DNA of 64,000 nt. It comes from Flavobacterium gyeonganense. GTDB lineage: Bacteria; Bacteroidota; Bacteroidia; Flavobacteriales; Flavobacteriaceae. Positions 1 through 9,760 of this stretch are shown piece by piece. Every line of letters starts with the position of its first letter. Position 1 is the first letter of the stretch. The position numbers and the translations under genes are program-made. Under the pieces are notes generated by a model. That model searched no databases and was not told the origin of the DNA. It saw only the letters and a list, made by a program, of their open reading frames with translations. The DNA lies in assembly GCF_029625295.1 (NCBI RefSeq), contig NZ_CP121112.1, forward strand, positions 1,240,001 to 1,304,000, in the 5' to 3' direction.

Positions 1-204
1 CGTAACACCAGATTTAATAATCGTTTCAGCAGTAATAATTGTCATTGGCAAAGGCAATGATGAAATTACCCTCTCTGTTCTGGTCGCTGTTGTTACTTTA
101 ACTTCCGATAATTCATTTGTTTCAATGCTATCTTTTTGCATTTGCTGAGCAATTGTAATTTGACAAAAAACAAATAGTGTAGAAAGGGTAATTTTAATTT
201 TCAT
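1..204 (-). CDS. TonB-dependent receptor, N-terminal fragment (runs off left edge)
   Basis: Sixty-eight codons run from an ATG at 202-204 to the window edge. The product begins with a Sec signal peptide (MKIKITLSTLFVFCQITIAQ) and continues with ELSEVKVTTATRTERV and PLPMTIITAETIIKSGVT, which match the TonB-box and start of the plug domain of TonB-dependent outer-membrane receptors. The style is that of siderophore, haem or cobalamin-type receptors without an N-terminal carboxypeptidase-regulatory domain. The ligand cannot be told. It is divergent from the DUF6607 gene, with 105 bp between the two starts and a -7 box for each direction, so co-regulation is possible. Confidence 0.8.
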   Translation of the reverse strand, partial: MKIKITLSTLFVFCQITIAQQMQKDSIETNELSEVKVTTATRTERVISSLPLPMTIITAETIIKSGVT

Positions 205-232
205 TATTTTTATTAAGTCTTAATAATAAGTG

Positions 233-240
233 CAAATATA
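233..240 (-). promoter_or_regulatory. TAnnTTTG -7 box of the TonB receptor
   Basis: On the minus strand the bases read TATATTTG, a perfect match to the Bacteroidota primary-sigma -7 consensus, 28 nt upstream of the receptor ATG. I see no convincing TTG at -33. Confidence 0.55.
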
Positions 241-272
241 TAATTATTTTTATTTGTTCTAAATAAACTTTA

Positions 273-280
273 TATATTTG
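273..280 (+). promoter_or_regulatory. TAnnTTTG -7 box of the DUF6607 gene
   Basis: TATATTTG lies 29 nt upstream of the ATG at 310. A TTTG at 253-256 ends 16 nt upstream and may act as the -33 element. It forms a back-to-back promoter pair with the box at 233-240. Confidence 0.55.
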
Positions 281-309
281 CAAAAATTTTTAAACTAAAT
301 AATTCAGTT

Positions 310-1211
310 ATGATTACAAAAAGCCTCTACTTATTAGCCGTTATGGCTGTAACCTGCAGTCTTGGATTCAGTCAGGATAAAAAACAACAGGATATTAAAT
401 CGATAAAATCCATGTGTGGATGCTATGAAGTGAAATTTAATTTTGCAGAAACTTTTCAGTATGCAAAGGATTCGGCTTCTTATAAACCTTCACAGACAAA
501 GCACGAGTCTGCTTTAGAATGGGTGGAATTGGTTGAGGACACACCAAATAAAATTGTCATGCAGCATTTATTAATTGTAAGTGACGATATGATCATCAAG
601 CACTGGAGACAAGACTGGCTGTATGAAAACACGGATTTATATCTGTTCGACAAAAACACATCCTGGAAATATAAAAAACTAGATAAAAAAGCTGTAAAAG
701 GACAATGGACTCAAAAAGTATATCAGGTAGATGACAGTCCACGATACGAAGGAACTGCAACCTGGGTACATGTTGACGGACAGGATTATTGGGCAAACAT
801 GACGGATGCTCCCCTGCCAAGAAGAGAACATACAAAACGTAATGATTATAACGTTTTAAAAGAAGAAACATTCATGAAATTACTGCAACTGGTTGGAACC
901 ATGAACAGGACAATGACAAATTGATTCGTGATGATAGTGGAAAAGATGTTTTGCTGGCGCAGGAAAAAGGAATGGACATTTATACTAAAGTTCCGGATAG
1001 TAAATGTATTGCTGGACAGAAATGGTGGAAGGAAAATAATGCACTTTGGAAAAATGTTCGTGACAAATGGCAAACTCTTTTTGACAGGCATCAGGATTTA
1101 AACTTAGAAACCAAAGTAGAGAAGAAAACGCTTTATTCCCTTTTGTTTGATTTGAAACCAGATGCTGCAAAATCAGAGACTGATGCTATCATCCAAAAGT
1201 TCGTAAAATAA
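310..1211 (+). CDS. DUF6607 family secreted protein, frame interrupted
   Basis: A conserved Bacteroidota protein of unknown function, expected at about 300 residues. It has a signal peptide (ending GFSQ) and the family landmarks CGCYEVKF, HWRQDWLYEN, GQWTQKVYQVDDSPRYEG, ATWVHVDG and PLPRREHTKRNDYNV. The frame opened at 310 stops at 924. The rest of the protein (HEITATGWNHEQDND, then the 921-1211 segment with WWKENNALWKNVR) is in the -1 frame. The two frames join at the AAAA run 858-861, where five A would give one 300-residue protein. The heptamer T TTA AAA at 855-861 is also a textbook -1 slippery site, but an error in the run is more likely because many other runs in this window behave the same way. 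Its divergent neighbour is a TonB receptor, so a role with that receptor is plausible but unproven. Confidence 0.75.
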
Positions 1212-1231
1212 ATATTTTGTTTTAGTTGTTA

Positions 1232-1266
1232 AAAGAGCCGATAGTTTTAAAACTTATCGGCTCTTT
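1232..1266. terminator. Bidirectional hairpin terminator between DUF6607 and argS
   Basis: Twelve-base arms AAAGAGCCGATA (1232-1243) and TATCGGCTCTTT (1255-1266) flank an AT-rich loop. T-rich ends on both strands suit the two convergent genes. Confidence 0.8.
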
Positions 1267-1291
1267 GTTATTATGTATTTGATATAAGTTC

Positions 1292-3070
1292 TTACATTCT
1301 TTCAGGAACTTCAATTCCTAATAAAGTAAAAGCAGATCTGATGACCTCACCCACTTTTTGCGAAAGCTGTACCCTAAAAATCTTTTTAGTCAGGTCAACT
1401 TCTCCTAAAATGTGTACTGATTGATAAAATGAATTGTATTCTTTTACTAAGTCATACGTATAATTCGCAATTAAAGCCGGGCTATGATTTTGTGCCGCAT
1501 TTTGAATTATTTCCGGGAAAAGCTGGATTAGTTTTACCAGCTCTTTTTCTTTTTCGTGCAACTCTTCAATGGTAGTTACAGTAGAAAAATCAAAATCGGC
1601 TTTACGTATGATCGATTGAATTCTCGCATACGTATATTGAATAAACGGACCTGTATTACCAGCAAAATCAACAGATTCTTCCGGATTGAACAAAATACGC
1701 TTTTTAGGATCTACTTTTAAAATGTAATATTTTAATGCGCCAAGTCCAATTGTTTTGTACAATTTAGCCTTTTCTTCAGCAGAATAACCGTCTAATTTTC
1801 CTAAATCTTCAGAGATTTGTTTTGCTGTTGCCGTCATATCATGCATCAGGTCATCAGCATCTACTACTGTTCCTTCACGGCTTTTCATTTTTCCGGATGG
1901 TAAATCAACCATTCCGTATGACAAATGATATAAGCTTGAAGCCCAGTCAAAACCTAACTTTTTTAGAATTAAAAATAATACTTTAAAATGATAATCCTGC
2001 TCGTTTCCAACGGTATAAACCATTCCGCCAACGTCAGGCATATCTTTTACACGCTGAATTGCAGTCCCGATATCCTGTGTCATATAAACGGCAGTGCCAT
2101 CAGAGCGCAATACGATTTTACGATCCAAACCTTCATCTGTCAAATCAATCCAAACTGAACCGTCAGGATCTTTTTCAAAAACCCCTTTATCAAGTCCAAC
2201 CTGAACCACATCTTTTCCTAATAAATAAGTATTGCTTTCGTAGTAATATTGATCAAAATCAACTCCAAGATTCGTATAAGTGGTATCAAAACCGTCATAT
2301 ACCCATTGGTTCATTTTCTTCCAAAGTGCAATTACTTTTTCATCCCCCGCTTCCCATTTCTTCAGCATATCTTGCGCTTCGACTATAATGGGTGCTTGTT
2401 TTTTTGCTTCTTCTTCCGTTTTGCCGGTTTCTATTAATTGATTAATTTCACCTTTATAAGCTTTATCAAACTCAACATAATATTTCCCTACTAACTTATC
2501 TCCTTTTAATCCTGAAGATTCCGGAGTTTCTCCATTTCCAAATTTTTCCCAGGCCAGCATCGATTTGCAGATATGGATTCCACGATCGTTGATGATTTGT
2601 GTTTTATATACTTTTTTACCAGAAGCCTTCAGAATTTCAGCAACAGAATAGCCTAATAAGTTATTACGAACATGCCCTAAGTGTAAAGGTTTATTGGTAT
2701 TTGGCGAAGAATACTCAACCATGATTGCCTTCTCTTTAGTATTTGGAGTTACATAACCAAATTTGGTATTGTCTCGTATCTCATTAAAGAAATTCAGATA
2801 ATAACGATCAGCAATTACGATATTAAGGAAACCAGATACAACATTAAATCTTGCAACTTCGGCAACATTTTCAACAAGATAATCTCCAATTTTATTTCCT
2901 AATTCGGCAGGATTACTTTTAGTCAATTTCAATAAAGGAAAAATCACCATTGTAATATCGCCTTCAAACTCTTTTCGCGTAGCCTGAAATTCGATTTTAT
3001 CGACAGTAACATCAAATAATGCCTGAATGGCGTTTTGTATAGAAGGAGTAAGAATTTGTGATAATGACAT
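1292..3070 (-). CDS. argS: Arginyl-tRNA synthetase
   Basis: Class I aminoacyl-tRNA synthetase that charges tRNA-Arg in the cytoplasm, 592 residues, normal for the family. The N-terminal additional domain (about 1-100) is followed by the catalytic core with the HIGH-type motif HLGH at 130-133 (SSPNTNKPLHLGHVRNN) and the KMSKS-type motif KMKSREG at about 393. The C-terminal DALR anticodon-binding domain (QYTYARIQSI, ending LLGIEVPERM) is complete. I chose the ATG at 3068-3070 (MSLSQIL) because the further start at 3094 falls inside a perfect -7 promoter box. It is monocistronic, with a terminator shared with DUF6607. Confidence 0.97.
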   Translation of the reverse strand: MSLSQILTPSIQNAIQALFDVTVDKIEFQATRKEFEGDITMVIFPLLKLTKSNPAELGNKIGDYLVENVAEVARFNVVSGFLNIVIADRYYLNFFNEIRDNTKFGYVTPNTKEKAIMVEYSSPNTNKPLHLGHVRNNLLGYSVAEILKASGKKVYKTQIINDRGIHICKSMLAWEKFGNGETPESSGLKGDKLVGKYYVEFDKAYKGEINQLIETGKTEEEAKKQAPIIVEAQDMLKKWEAGDEKVIALWKKMNQWVYDGFDTTYTNLGVDFDQYYYESNTYLLGKDVVQVGLDKGVFEKDPDGSVWIDLTDEGLDRKIVLRSDGTAVYMTQDIGTAIQRVKDMPDVGGMVYTVGNEQDYHFKVLFLILKKLGFDWASSLYHLSYGMVDLPSGKMKSREGTVVDADDLMHDMTATAKQISEDLGKLDGYSAEEKAKLYKTIGLGALKYYILKVDPKKRILFNPEESVDFAGNTGPFIQYTYARIQSIIRKADFDFSTVTTIEELHEKEKELVKLIQLFPEIIQNAAQNHSPALIANYTYDLVKEYNSFYQSVHILGEVDLTKKIFRVQLSQKVGEVIRSAFTLLGIEVPERM

Positions 3071-3091
3071 GTAAACTTTTTTTAAGGTGAG

Positions 3092-3099
3092 CAAATATA
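3092..3099 (-). promoter_or_regulatory. -7 box of argS
   Basis: TATATTTG on the minus strand, 21 nt upstream of the chosen ATG. Its position excludes the upstream in-frame start at 3094. Confidence 0.6.
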
Positions 3100-3354
3100 C
3101 TGCTTATTCATCAATTTGAGAAAACGAAAAACATATTAAATAGTAGAAAAGAGTTAGAAATTCTTAAAAAAAGAAGATCCTAATTTGTTAAAATTATCAA
3201 AAAAACAAAACACTAATACCTTATAAAACAGAGCCTCAAAATAAATTTTAGCTTTTTTCTGTAAAAATATTGTAACAAATCATTAATAAAAAGGTCTTAT
3301 TAGCAAATTTGAACACAATCATCAATCAAATCAAAATAATCAATTAAACTAATT

Positions 3355-5763
3355 ATGAAATTAAAATTTTTATTGTTCGCATTACTGGGAATAATTGCAA
3401 CAACTACTGCCCAGAATACGGGAACTGTATCCGGTAAAATTATTGAAAAATCGAATAAGGCGCCTATTTCTTATGCTACAGTTTCGATCAAAGACAACGG
3501 AAAAGTCGTTTCCGGAGTGAATACAGACGACAATGGGGATTTTACGATTAAAAACCTTGCCCTAAAAAGTTACACAATCGAAATACAGTATATTGGTTTC
3601 AGGAAATATATCGGGTCTGTAATTTTGAGTGAAAACAAAAAAACGGCTACCGTGAATGTATCGCTTGAAGAAGAAGCAACGCAGCTAAAAGGCGTAAATA
3701 TTGTTGCGGAACGTTCTACAATTGAGCAGAAAATCGATCGTAAAGTAATCAATGTTGGGAAAGATTTAACCACAGCAGGGGCTTCGGCATCTGACATCAT
3801 GAATAATATTCCGTCTGTGAATGTAGATCAGGACGGAAAGCTTTCGCTTCGCGGAAATGACAATGTACGTGTATTAATTGACGGACGACCTTCTAATATT
3901 GATCCAGCGCAATTATTAAAACAAATTCCATCGACTTCTATCAAAAAAATTGAATTGATTACCAATCCAAGTGCGAAATACAACCCTGAGGGAATGTCGG
4001 GAATCATCAATATTGTTTTGCACAAAAATGCCAATACTGGTTTTAACGGAAGTTATAGCGGTGGAATCACCTTTGGGGAAACTGCGAAATACAATCAGTC
4101 ATTAGATTTGAATTATAAAACAGGAAAAGTAAATTTCTTTGGAAACGGCGGAACTAATTTCGGGACTTATTTTAATGATGGCTTCATCAAAAAAACAGAT
4201 AAAAGCACTATCCAGAACTTAGATATTTCTAATAAAAATGATTCATATTTATATAAAATTGGAATGGATTATTTAATTGATGATCATAATACATTATCTT
4301 TTTATAGTACACAAAATAAAGCAACAGGACTTGGATTCGTAAATACAGATATTGATTACTTTAATTCACCGGAAGAAATTAGTAATGTATATCAAAAAGG
4401 AAGATATGAAGGCCCAAACAAAACCGGAACTTATAATCTGGCTTACAAACACATCTTTAAAAAAGAAGGCCACACATTAGATTTTGAAGGAAATTATAGT
4501 ACTACAGAGGAAACTCAGAATGCTTCTTTTGATACTGAAACCATAAAAACAGATAATACAACCAACAGAAATGTTTATAGTGATTTCATAAATGACAAAC
4601 GTAAATTAAGTACTTTGAATGTGGATTATATAAATCCTTTAAATGAAAAAACGACATTGGAAGCTGGAGCTGAAGCCAGAATAACGAAAACAGAGAATAA
4701 TTATGCAACTGAAAATCCGTTTGCTGAATTCCCTGTATCTAATTATATCTATGATACTAATATCTATTCAGCTTATGTAACTTTTGGTCAGAAATTCAAA
4801 AAAATCAGTTATCAACTGGGCGCGCGTTTTGAAAGTTATAATCTCAAATCCAATTTAAATTATGGTTATAAAATATTTAATGATGATTATATTACCTTAT
4901 ATCCTTCTGCTTATTTAACGTATAATCTGAACGAAAAAAACACTTTTCAGTTGAGTTACAGCCGTCGTGTTGATCGCCCAAGTTTAGAACAGACAAAACC
5001 GATTCGTGAGTTTTCAACTCCATTGGTTACCTCATTTGGAAATCAGGACTTAAGACCTCAGTTTACCAATTCTGTAGAATTAAATTATACCAAAACTTTA
5101 GAAAAAGGAAGCTTTACTACAGGTGTATTTTACAGAAGTATTAACGATCCGATTAGCAGAACTTTAAGACCAGATGAATTAAATCCAAATAAACAAATTA
5201 TGAGTTTTACTAATTATGATCATAATACTTCGTATGGATTTGAAGTTTCTTTAAATTACAAAATTACAAAATGGTGGGATATTCAGCCTTCTATCGACTT
5301 TTCAAGCATTAATCAGCAAGGAGTTGTGTTTAAATATGATCAAACACAACCCACAAAAAGCACTGCAGATGAGAGAACAGTTACGATGGCAGCATTCAAC
5401 GCCCGTATGAATTCTAACTTCAAGGCCACAAAACGTTTAAGCTTTTTATTATTCGGATTTTACAGAGGACCAGTTGAAGATGTACAGCAGGAAAGAAAGG
5501 AAATGTACAAAATAGATATGGGTTCACGCTATACGTTATTAGACAACAAAATGAATATCAGTGTACGTTTTAATGATGTTTTCAATACTATGAAATATGC
5601 TTTTGACACCCAATATCCTTATCCTCAATCAGGACAGTTTACCTGGGAAAGTCAAACGGTTTACCTGGGTTTAACTTACAACTTTGGTGGTGCAAAAATC
5701 AAAAAATTACAACGTAAACAAAGAGATGACAATACCAGTAAAGATGCTGGCGGAATGTTTTAA
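3355..5763 (+). CDS. TonB-dependent receptor, outer-membrane beta-barrel family
   Basis: An 802-residue outer-membrane transporter. Order of parts: signal peptide (1-19, ending TTAQ), a carboxypeptidase-regulatory-like beta-sandwich (about 22-110, GTVSGKIIEKSNKAPISYAT), a plug domain (about 120-225, with DIMNNIPSVNVDQDG and LRGNDNVRVLIDGRPS), then a barrel of the outer-membrane beta-barrel family 14905 type ending with LGLTYNFGG near the C-terminus. This architecture is common for Bacteroidota importers of peptides, iron complexes or glycans. There is no SusD partner beside it, so it is not a glycan-utilisation locus. The substrate is unknown. The gene stands alone, with a strong terminator downstream. 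Confidence 0.9.
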   Translation: MKLKFLLFALLGIIATTTAQNTGTVSGKIIEKSNKAPISYATVSIKDNGKVVSGVNTDDNGDFTIKNLALKSYTIEIQYIGFRKYIGSVILSENKKTATVNVSLEEEATQLKGVNIVAERSTIEQKIDRKVINVGKDLTTAGASASDIMNNIPSVNVDQDGKLSLRGNDNVRVLIDGRPSNIDPAQLLKQIPSTSIKKIELITNPSAKYNPEGMSGIINIVLHKNANTGFNGSYSGGITFGETAKYNQSLDLNYKTGKVNFFGNGGTNFGTYFNDGFIKKTDKSTIQNLDISNKNDSYLYKIGMDYLIDDHNTLSFYSTQNKATGLGFVNTDIDYFNSPEEISNVYQKGRYEGPNKTGTYNLAYKHIFKKEGHTLDFEGNYSTTEETQNASFDTETIKTDNTTNRNVYSDFINDKRKLSTLNVDYINPLNEKTTLEAGAEARITKTENNYATENPFAEFPVSNYIYDTNIYSAYVTFGQKFKKISYQLGARFESYNLKSNLNYGYKIFNDDYITLYPSAYLTYNLNEKNTFQLSYSRRVDRPSLEQTKPIREFSTPLVTSFGNQDLRPQFTNSVELNYTKTLEKGSFTTGVFYRSINDPISRTLRPDELNPNKQIMSFTNYDHNTSYGFEVSLNYKITKWWDIQPSIDFSSINQQGVVFKYDQTQPTKSTADERTVTMAAFNARMNSNFKATKRLSFLLFGFYRGPVEDVQQERKEMYKIDMGSRYTLLDNKMNISVRFNDVFNTMKYAFDTQYPYPQSGQFTWESQTVYLGLTYNFGGAKIKKLQRKQRDDNTSKDAGGMF

Positions 5764-5804
5764 CGCTTTAACTTTTTTACTATTTTTAATTAACACTTGT
5801 AGAG

Positions 5805-5840
5805 AAAAAGGCCTGAAGTTTGCCAGCTTCAGGCCTTTTT
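5805..5840. terminator. Bidirectional terminator, TonB receptor / cutC
   Basis: Perfect 14-bp arms (AAAAAGGCCTGAAG at 5805-5818, CTTCAGGCCTTTTT at 5827-5840) with an 8-nt loop between convergent genes. Confidence 0.9.
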
Positions 5841-5853
5841 TACGAATTCATTT

Positions 5854-6525
5854 TTATAAAAAATTTCGAATTTCTTTTACTTCTTCGGGATTTGCTGTTT
5901 CTGTATCATCAGTAATAGCTGATGAATGATAAAAAGTAGGTTCTAATTTATCCTGCAATAACTTAATATTTGAAGATCGTAATCCCCCTCCAGGCATAAT
6001 TTCAATTCTGTCACCGGATAATTTTTGAATTTTTTCAAGATTAAAAATCCCCTCTTCAACGTTTATTTCCTGTCCGGAGGTTAAAATCGTTTTGAAACCA
6101 CAATCTATAATATCTTCTAAAGATTGTTCGATATTTTCAACTACATCAAAAGCCCGATGAAAATTACACGGAAGCGGTCTGGCCAAATTGACTAATTCCA
6201 GATTTTTCTTTTTATTGATAGTACCATCTTCATTTAAAATCCCAAAAACAAAACCATCAACTCCTAACTTTTTAAACTGTTTTATATCTTGTTTCATTTC
6301 GGCAATTTCCTCATCTGTATAAAAAAAATCTCCACCTCGTGGCCTTATGATCACATGCATTTTTATGGAAAGTTTTTCACGAACCTTGACCGTTAAAACA
6401 TAATTTGGAGTTGTACCTCCAAGCTTCATATTTTCGCACAATTCGATTCGGTCAGCACCGTTATCCTGAGCAATCAATGCTGATTCATAATTAAAGCACG
6501 CTATTTCGAGTTGGCTTTTTTTCAT
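5854..6525 (-). CDS. cutC: CutC family protein (copper homeostasis CutC)
   Basis: A TIM-barrel protein of the CutC family, 223 residues. Family signatures visible are LEIACFNYESA, GADRIELCENMKLGGTTP, MHVIIRPRGGDF, GVDGFVFGIL, FHRAFD and IMPGGGLRSSN. The name comes from a copper-tolerance phenotype in E. coli; the biochemical role of the family is not settled. I took the ATG at 6523-6525 (MKKSQLEIACFN) over the longer start at 6543, because the conserved region begins at once and the extra six residues are not family-like. It is transcribed alone, downstream of the fabH terminator. Confidence 0.88.
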   Translation of the reverse strand: MKKSQLEIACFNYESALIAQDNGADRIELCENMKLGGTTPNYVLTVKVREKLSIKMHVIIRPRGGDFFYTDEEIAEMKQDIKQFKKLGVDGFVFGILNEDGTINKKKNLELVNLARPLPCNFHRAFDVVENIEQSLEDIIDCGFKTILTSGQEINVEEGIFNLEKIQKLSGDRIEIMPGGGLRSSNIKLLQDKLEPTFYHSSAITDDTETANPEEVKEIRNFL

Positions 6526-6559
6526 TATACAAAGTAATTTCAATTAAACCAAATATAAA

Positions 6560-6588
6560 AAAACCTGCTTCAAAGTGAAACAGGTTTT
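6560..6588 (-). terminator. Terminator of fabH
   Basis: Imperfect hairpin with arms AAAACCTG (6560-6567) and CAGGTTTT (6581-6588), with further pairing towards the loop, 22 bases downstream of the fabH stop. It separates fabH from cutC. Confidence 0.65.
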
Positions 6589-6609
6589 ATATAATTTACA
6601 GAAATTAAT

Positions 6610-7617
6610 TTACCATTTGATAATGGCACTTGCCCAGGTAAATCCACTTCCAAAAGCTGCTAAAACAACAGTATCCCCGGATTTGATTTTTCCCTGCTCC
6701 CATGCTTCTGTTAAAGCAATCGGGATAGACGCTGCAGTTGTATTACCGTATTTCTGGATATTATTATGAACCTGATCGTCTGATAATTTGAATTTATTCT
6801 GAATGAATTGCGAGATTCTTAAATTTGCCTGATGCGGGATCAGCATATCAATATCCGACACTTGCAAACCATTTGCTTCTAAGCCTTCATTTATAACTTC
6901 TGCAAAACGCACAACTGCATTTTTAAACACAAATTGTCCATTCATATACGGATAATAACTTTCATCATTAGGGTCATTATCTGCAATAATATCAGTTACC
7001 CAGCGTGCCCCCATTCCCGGAGCCTGCAAAGCAAGTTCTTCAGCATGCTGCCCTTCAGAATGTAAATGCGTTGATAAAATTCCTTTTGACAAATCTTCTT
7101 CACGGCTTAAAACTGCCGCTCCTGCCCCATCGCCAAAAATTACGGAAACCCCACGCCCTCTTGTGGTCATATCTAATCCTGTAGAATGTACTTCAGAACC
7201 AATTACTAAAATGTTTTTATACATTCCGGTCTTAATATATTGATCCGCAACAGAAATAGCATACACAAAACCTGAACATTGATTTCTAACATCTAATGCC
7301 CCTACAGTCCGTAATCCCAAATCACGCTGTACCAAAACTCCGGGTCCTGGAAAATAGTAATCAGGGCTCAATGTTGCAAAAACTACAAAATCTATATCTT
7401 CTTTGGCTACGCCGGAACGTTCAATTGCTATCTTAGCAGCTTTGACCCCCATCGAAGTTGTAGTGTCTTCACCACGAATAATATGTCTTCTTTCCTGAAT
7501 TCCGGTCCGTTCCTGAATCCACTCATCATTGGTATCCATAATCTTAGACAAATCATCGTTTGTCACCACATTTGAAGGAACATAATATCCTAAGCCCGCA
7601 ATTTTTGAATGATACAT
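6610..7617 (-). CDS. fabH: 3-oxoacyl-ACP synthase III (KAS III)
   Basis: Condenses acyl-CoA with malonyl-ACP to start fatty-acid elongation in the cytoplasm. At 335 residues it has normal length. The catalytic triad is visible: Cys114 in DVRNQCSGFVYA, His262 in LIPHQANLRIS and Asn292 in YGNTTAASIP. The C-terminal GSGFTWASAIIKW motif is intact. It stands alone and not in a plsX-fabH-fabD cluster, so it may be one of several KAS III paralogues. Its specificity (straight-chain or the branched starters common in Flavobacteria) cannot be read from sequence. Confidence 0.95.
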   Translation of the reverse strand: MYHSKIAGLGYYVPSNVVTNDDLSKIMDTNDEWIQERTGIQERRHIIRGEDTTTSMGVKAAKIAIERSGVAKEDIDFVVFATLSPDYYFPGPGVLVQRDLGLRTVGALDVRNQCSGFVYAISVADQYIKTGMYKNILVIGSEVHSTGLDMTTRGRGVSVIFGDGAGAAVLSREEDLSKGILSTHLHSEGQHAEELALQAPGMGARWVTDIIADNDPNDESYYPYMNGQFVFKNAVVRFAEVINEGLEANGLQVSDIDMLIPHQANLRISQFIQNKFKLSDDQVHNNIQKYGNTTAASIPIALTEAWEQGKIKSGDTVVLAAFGSGFTWASAIIKW

Positions 7618-7649
7618 ACTCTCTTTTTTATTAGTTAAAAACTGGAATG

Positions 7650-7657
7650 CAAATTTA
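7650..7657 (-). promoter_or_regulatory. -7 box of fabH
   Basis: TAAATTTG on the minus strand, 32 nt upstream of the fabH ATG. The nearest TTG upstream (7682-7684) is 24 nt away, longer than usual. Confidence 0.5.
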
Positions 7658-7788
7658 AGTATACTTTAAAACATTAGTATACAAATTACCATTTTTTTCG
7701 CAATTGACAATTTTCTGCATCTTAAAAAACATTTTATTTCAAATTAGTCCTTTTTCAAAAAACGGCTTGTTCAAGTTAAACAAAACAA

Positions 7789-7820
7789 AAGCCCCTAAAA
7801 AGTAAAAATTTTAGGGGCTT
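7789..7820 (-). terminator. Terminator of the M61 peptidase gene
   Basis: Arms AAGCCCCTAAAA (7789-7800) and TTTTAGGGGCTT (7809-7820) form a 12-bp hairpin just downstream of the stop at 7837. Confidence 0.85.
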
Positions 7821-7836
7821 CGCTTAATTTATTTTA

Positions 7837-9690
7837 CTATCCTTTTAGCCAGGCATTTTTAAGTTTTTCTTTTGAAGCATCTGTAGCTTTAAACGTTTCA
7901 CTTTCTTCGTAAGGTAATTTTACTGTACCTTTTATTGTTTTATCAGCACCAGCTCTTTTTATCTGAACAGTAATGGGATCATTTTCTTTCCAGTTTTCAC
8001 TCTCACCAATTAAATCATATATATTGTCTAAAGTATATGGTTTAGCATTTATTGACAAAATTACATCTCCTGGTTTTAGATCCAGATTAGTAAAAAACGG
8101 ATTTAACTCAACATCCTGACGAACACTTATTTGTTTCGTTTTTGGATCAACTCCTATGTATGGCATCTGCCCTTTTATGAAAACTGAACCCGCTTTTTTC
8201 TCAGATGCCTTTGTAACGCCCACTTTAGCTAAATATTGATCATACTGAATAGGAGTCGTTCCGGCAACATGGGTTTTCAGGAATTCCCCAACTTCAGGAT
8301 AAGTCAATTTTGTGATTTTATCAAAAAGTTCATTGTCATTAAATGGTTTTTCAACTCCATATTCTTCAGATAATTTATGCATCAGATCGAGAATCCCTCT
8401 TTCTCCGTTACTTTTTTCCCTGATAATAATATCGATACACATTCCGATTAGCGCCCCTTTTTGATATACATTTAAATATTGGTCTTTGTAAGGCTGCTCC
8501 AGTACATTTTTACTCATCACTGTAAATGACATCGTATCGTTTAAACTTTTTGCCTGTTCGATTTTATCCGCAATACGGGTATAAAATTCAGGTTCATCAA
8601 TTAAGCCCTGATTAATCTGAAAAAGATTCGCGAAATATTCTGTTACACCTTCGTACATCCACAAATGTTCAGACATTTTTGGAGCATTATAATCAAAATA
8701 CTGAATTTCTTTAGAGTGAATAGTCAATGGCGTTACAATATGAAAAAATTCGTGTGAAACTACATCTTTCATCGACTCAACCAATTTCTCTTTCGGCATC
8801 GATTCAGGTAAAACAACTGTAGTGACTGTTGGATGTTCTAAAGCCCCAAAGCCATGCGCATCATCCTTTGCCATACTTGACAAATACAATAAAACTGTAT
8901 ATTTTTTAGTAGCATTTACTTTGCCTAAAAAGTTTTTTTGTGCCGTCATCATTGTTTTCATTTCCGGAGTAATACTTTCTGCAGTGAATTTTCCGGTTGG
9001 AGAATAAACAGCAATCAAAATATCCATCCCGTTAACATTGAATGTAGTATAATCAGGCTTAGAATACATAATTGGATTCTCTACCAAAACAGCATAACGA
9101 GGTGTTGTAAAAACATCACTTGTTTTGCTTGCATCTTCATCTGTCATTGAAGTTGCTCCCCAAAGTGTTTCTGGATGTGTGATGGTAACTTTATACGGAA
9201 CATCTAATTTATCCTGAAAATATCCAACAAAGCCATGCGTATTTACCATAAAATTGATTCCGGCATTTATGTTTGTTCCCGCTGGAGAAAACACATCATC
9301 ATTACCAAAACCCGTTCCTTTTTCTGTATCAAAAGTATCGCCAACCAAATAGGTAATTGTCTTCAATTTTTTTGCATCCGAAATTGACCATGAATTATCA
9401 TCGATTCTTTTTACATTTAATGCATTCCCTTTTACATCAAAAGCTTTAAAATCATCTGAATATTTTCCGTAATTATCTGTAGAATAGGTTCCCGGAACAG
9501 TTTTAGGTATACTGTAAATTACTTCATCAGTTTTTATCTGAGGTGCGGTTACTGTAACCAAAACTTTATCATCTTTTACATCAGTAAGATTAATATTGAC
9601 AGCAACGTTTTCCTTCGCTGCACTTGACGTCCCTGTTTTACAGCTCCATAAGGTAACTGCAAGCGCTAATGTGCAAATTATTTTTTTCAT
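7837..9690 (-). CDS. M61 family metallopeptidase with PDZ domain, lipoprotein
   Basis: Glycyl-aminopeptidase-type M61 zinc protease, 617 residues. A lipoprotein signal peptide ends with Cys17 (LAVTLWSCKTG), so it should be anchored in the cell envelope. An N-terminal beta domain (about 30-190) precedes the catalytic domain with HEFFH at 313-317 and the third-ligand glutamate region MYEGVTEYF about 30 residues later. A PDZ domain follows (about 510-590, GVDPKTKQISV and LKPGDVILSINAKPY). The family trims N-terminal small residues from peptides. It is flanked by terminators on both sides, so monocistronic. Confidence 0.9.
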   Translation of the reverse strand: MKKIICTLALAVTLWSCKTGTSSAAKENVAVNINLTDVKDDKVLVTVTAPQIKTDEVIYSIPKTVPGTYSTDNYGKYSDDFKAFDVKGNALNVKRIDDNSWSISDAKKLKTITYLVGDTFDTEKGTGFGNDDVFSPAGTNINAGINFMVNTHGFVGYFQDKLDVPYKVTITHPETLWGATSMTDEDASKTSDVFTTPRYAVLVENPIMYSKPDYTTFNVNGMDILIAVYSPTGKFTAESITPEMKTMMTAQKNFLGKVNATKKYTVLLYLSSMAKDDAHGFGALEHPTVTTVVLPESMPKEKLVESMKDVVSHEFFHIVTPLTIHSKEIQYFDYNAPKMSEHLWMYEGVTEYFANLFQINQGLIDEPEFYTRIADKIEQAKSLNDTMSFTVMSKNVLEQPYKDQYLNVYQKGALIGMCIDIIIREKSNGERGILDLMHKLSEEYGVEKPFNDNELFDKITKLTYPEVGEFLKTHVAGTTPIQYDQYLAKVGVTKASEKKAGSVFIKGQMPYIGVDPKTKQISVRQDVELNPFFTNLDLKPGDVILSINAKPYTLDNIYDLIGESENWKENDPITVQIKRAGADKTIKGTVKLPYEESETFKATDASKEKLKNAWLKG

Positions 9691-9760
9691 TTATTAAAAT
9701 TTTAATTTTTTATATCAGTCTTATAAAATGTAAAACTGTTACAGTAAAGATATAAATAAA

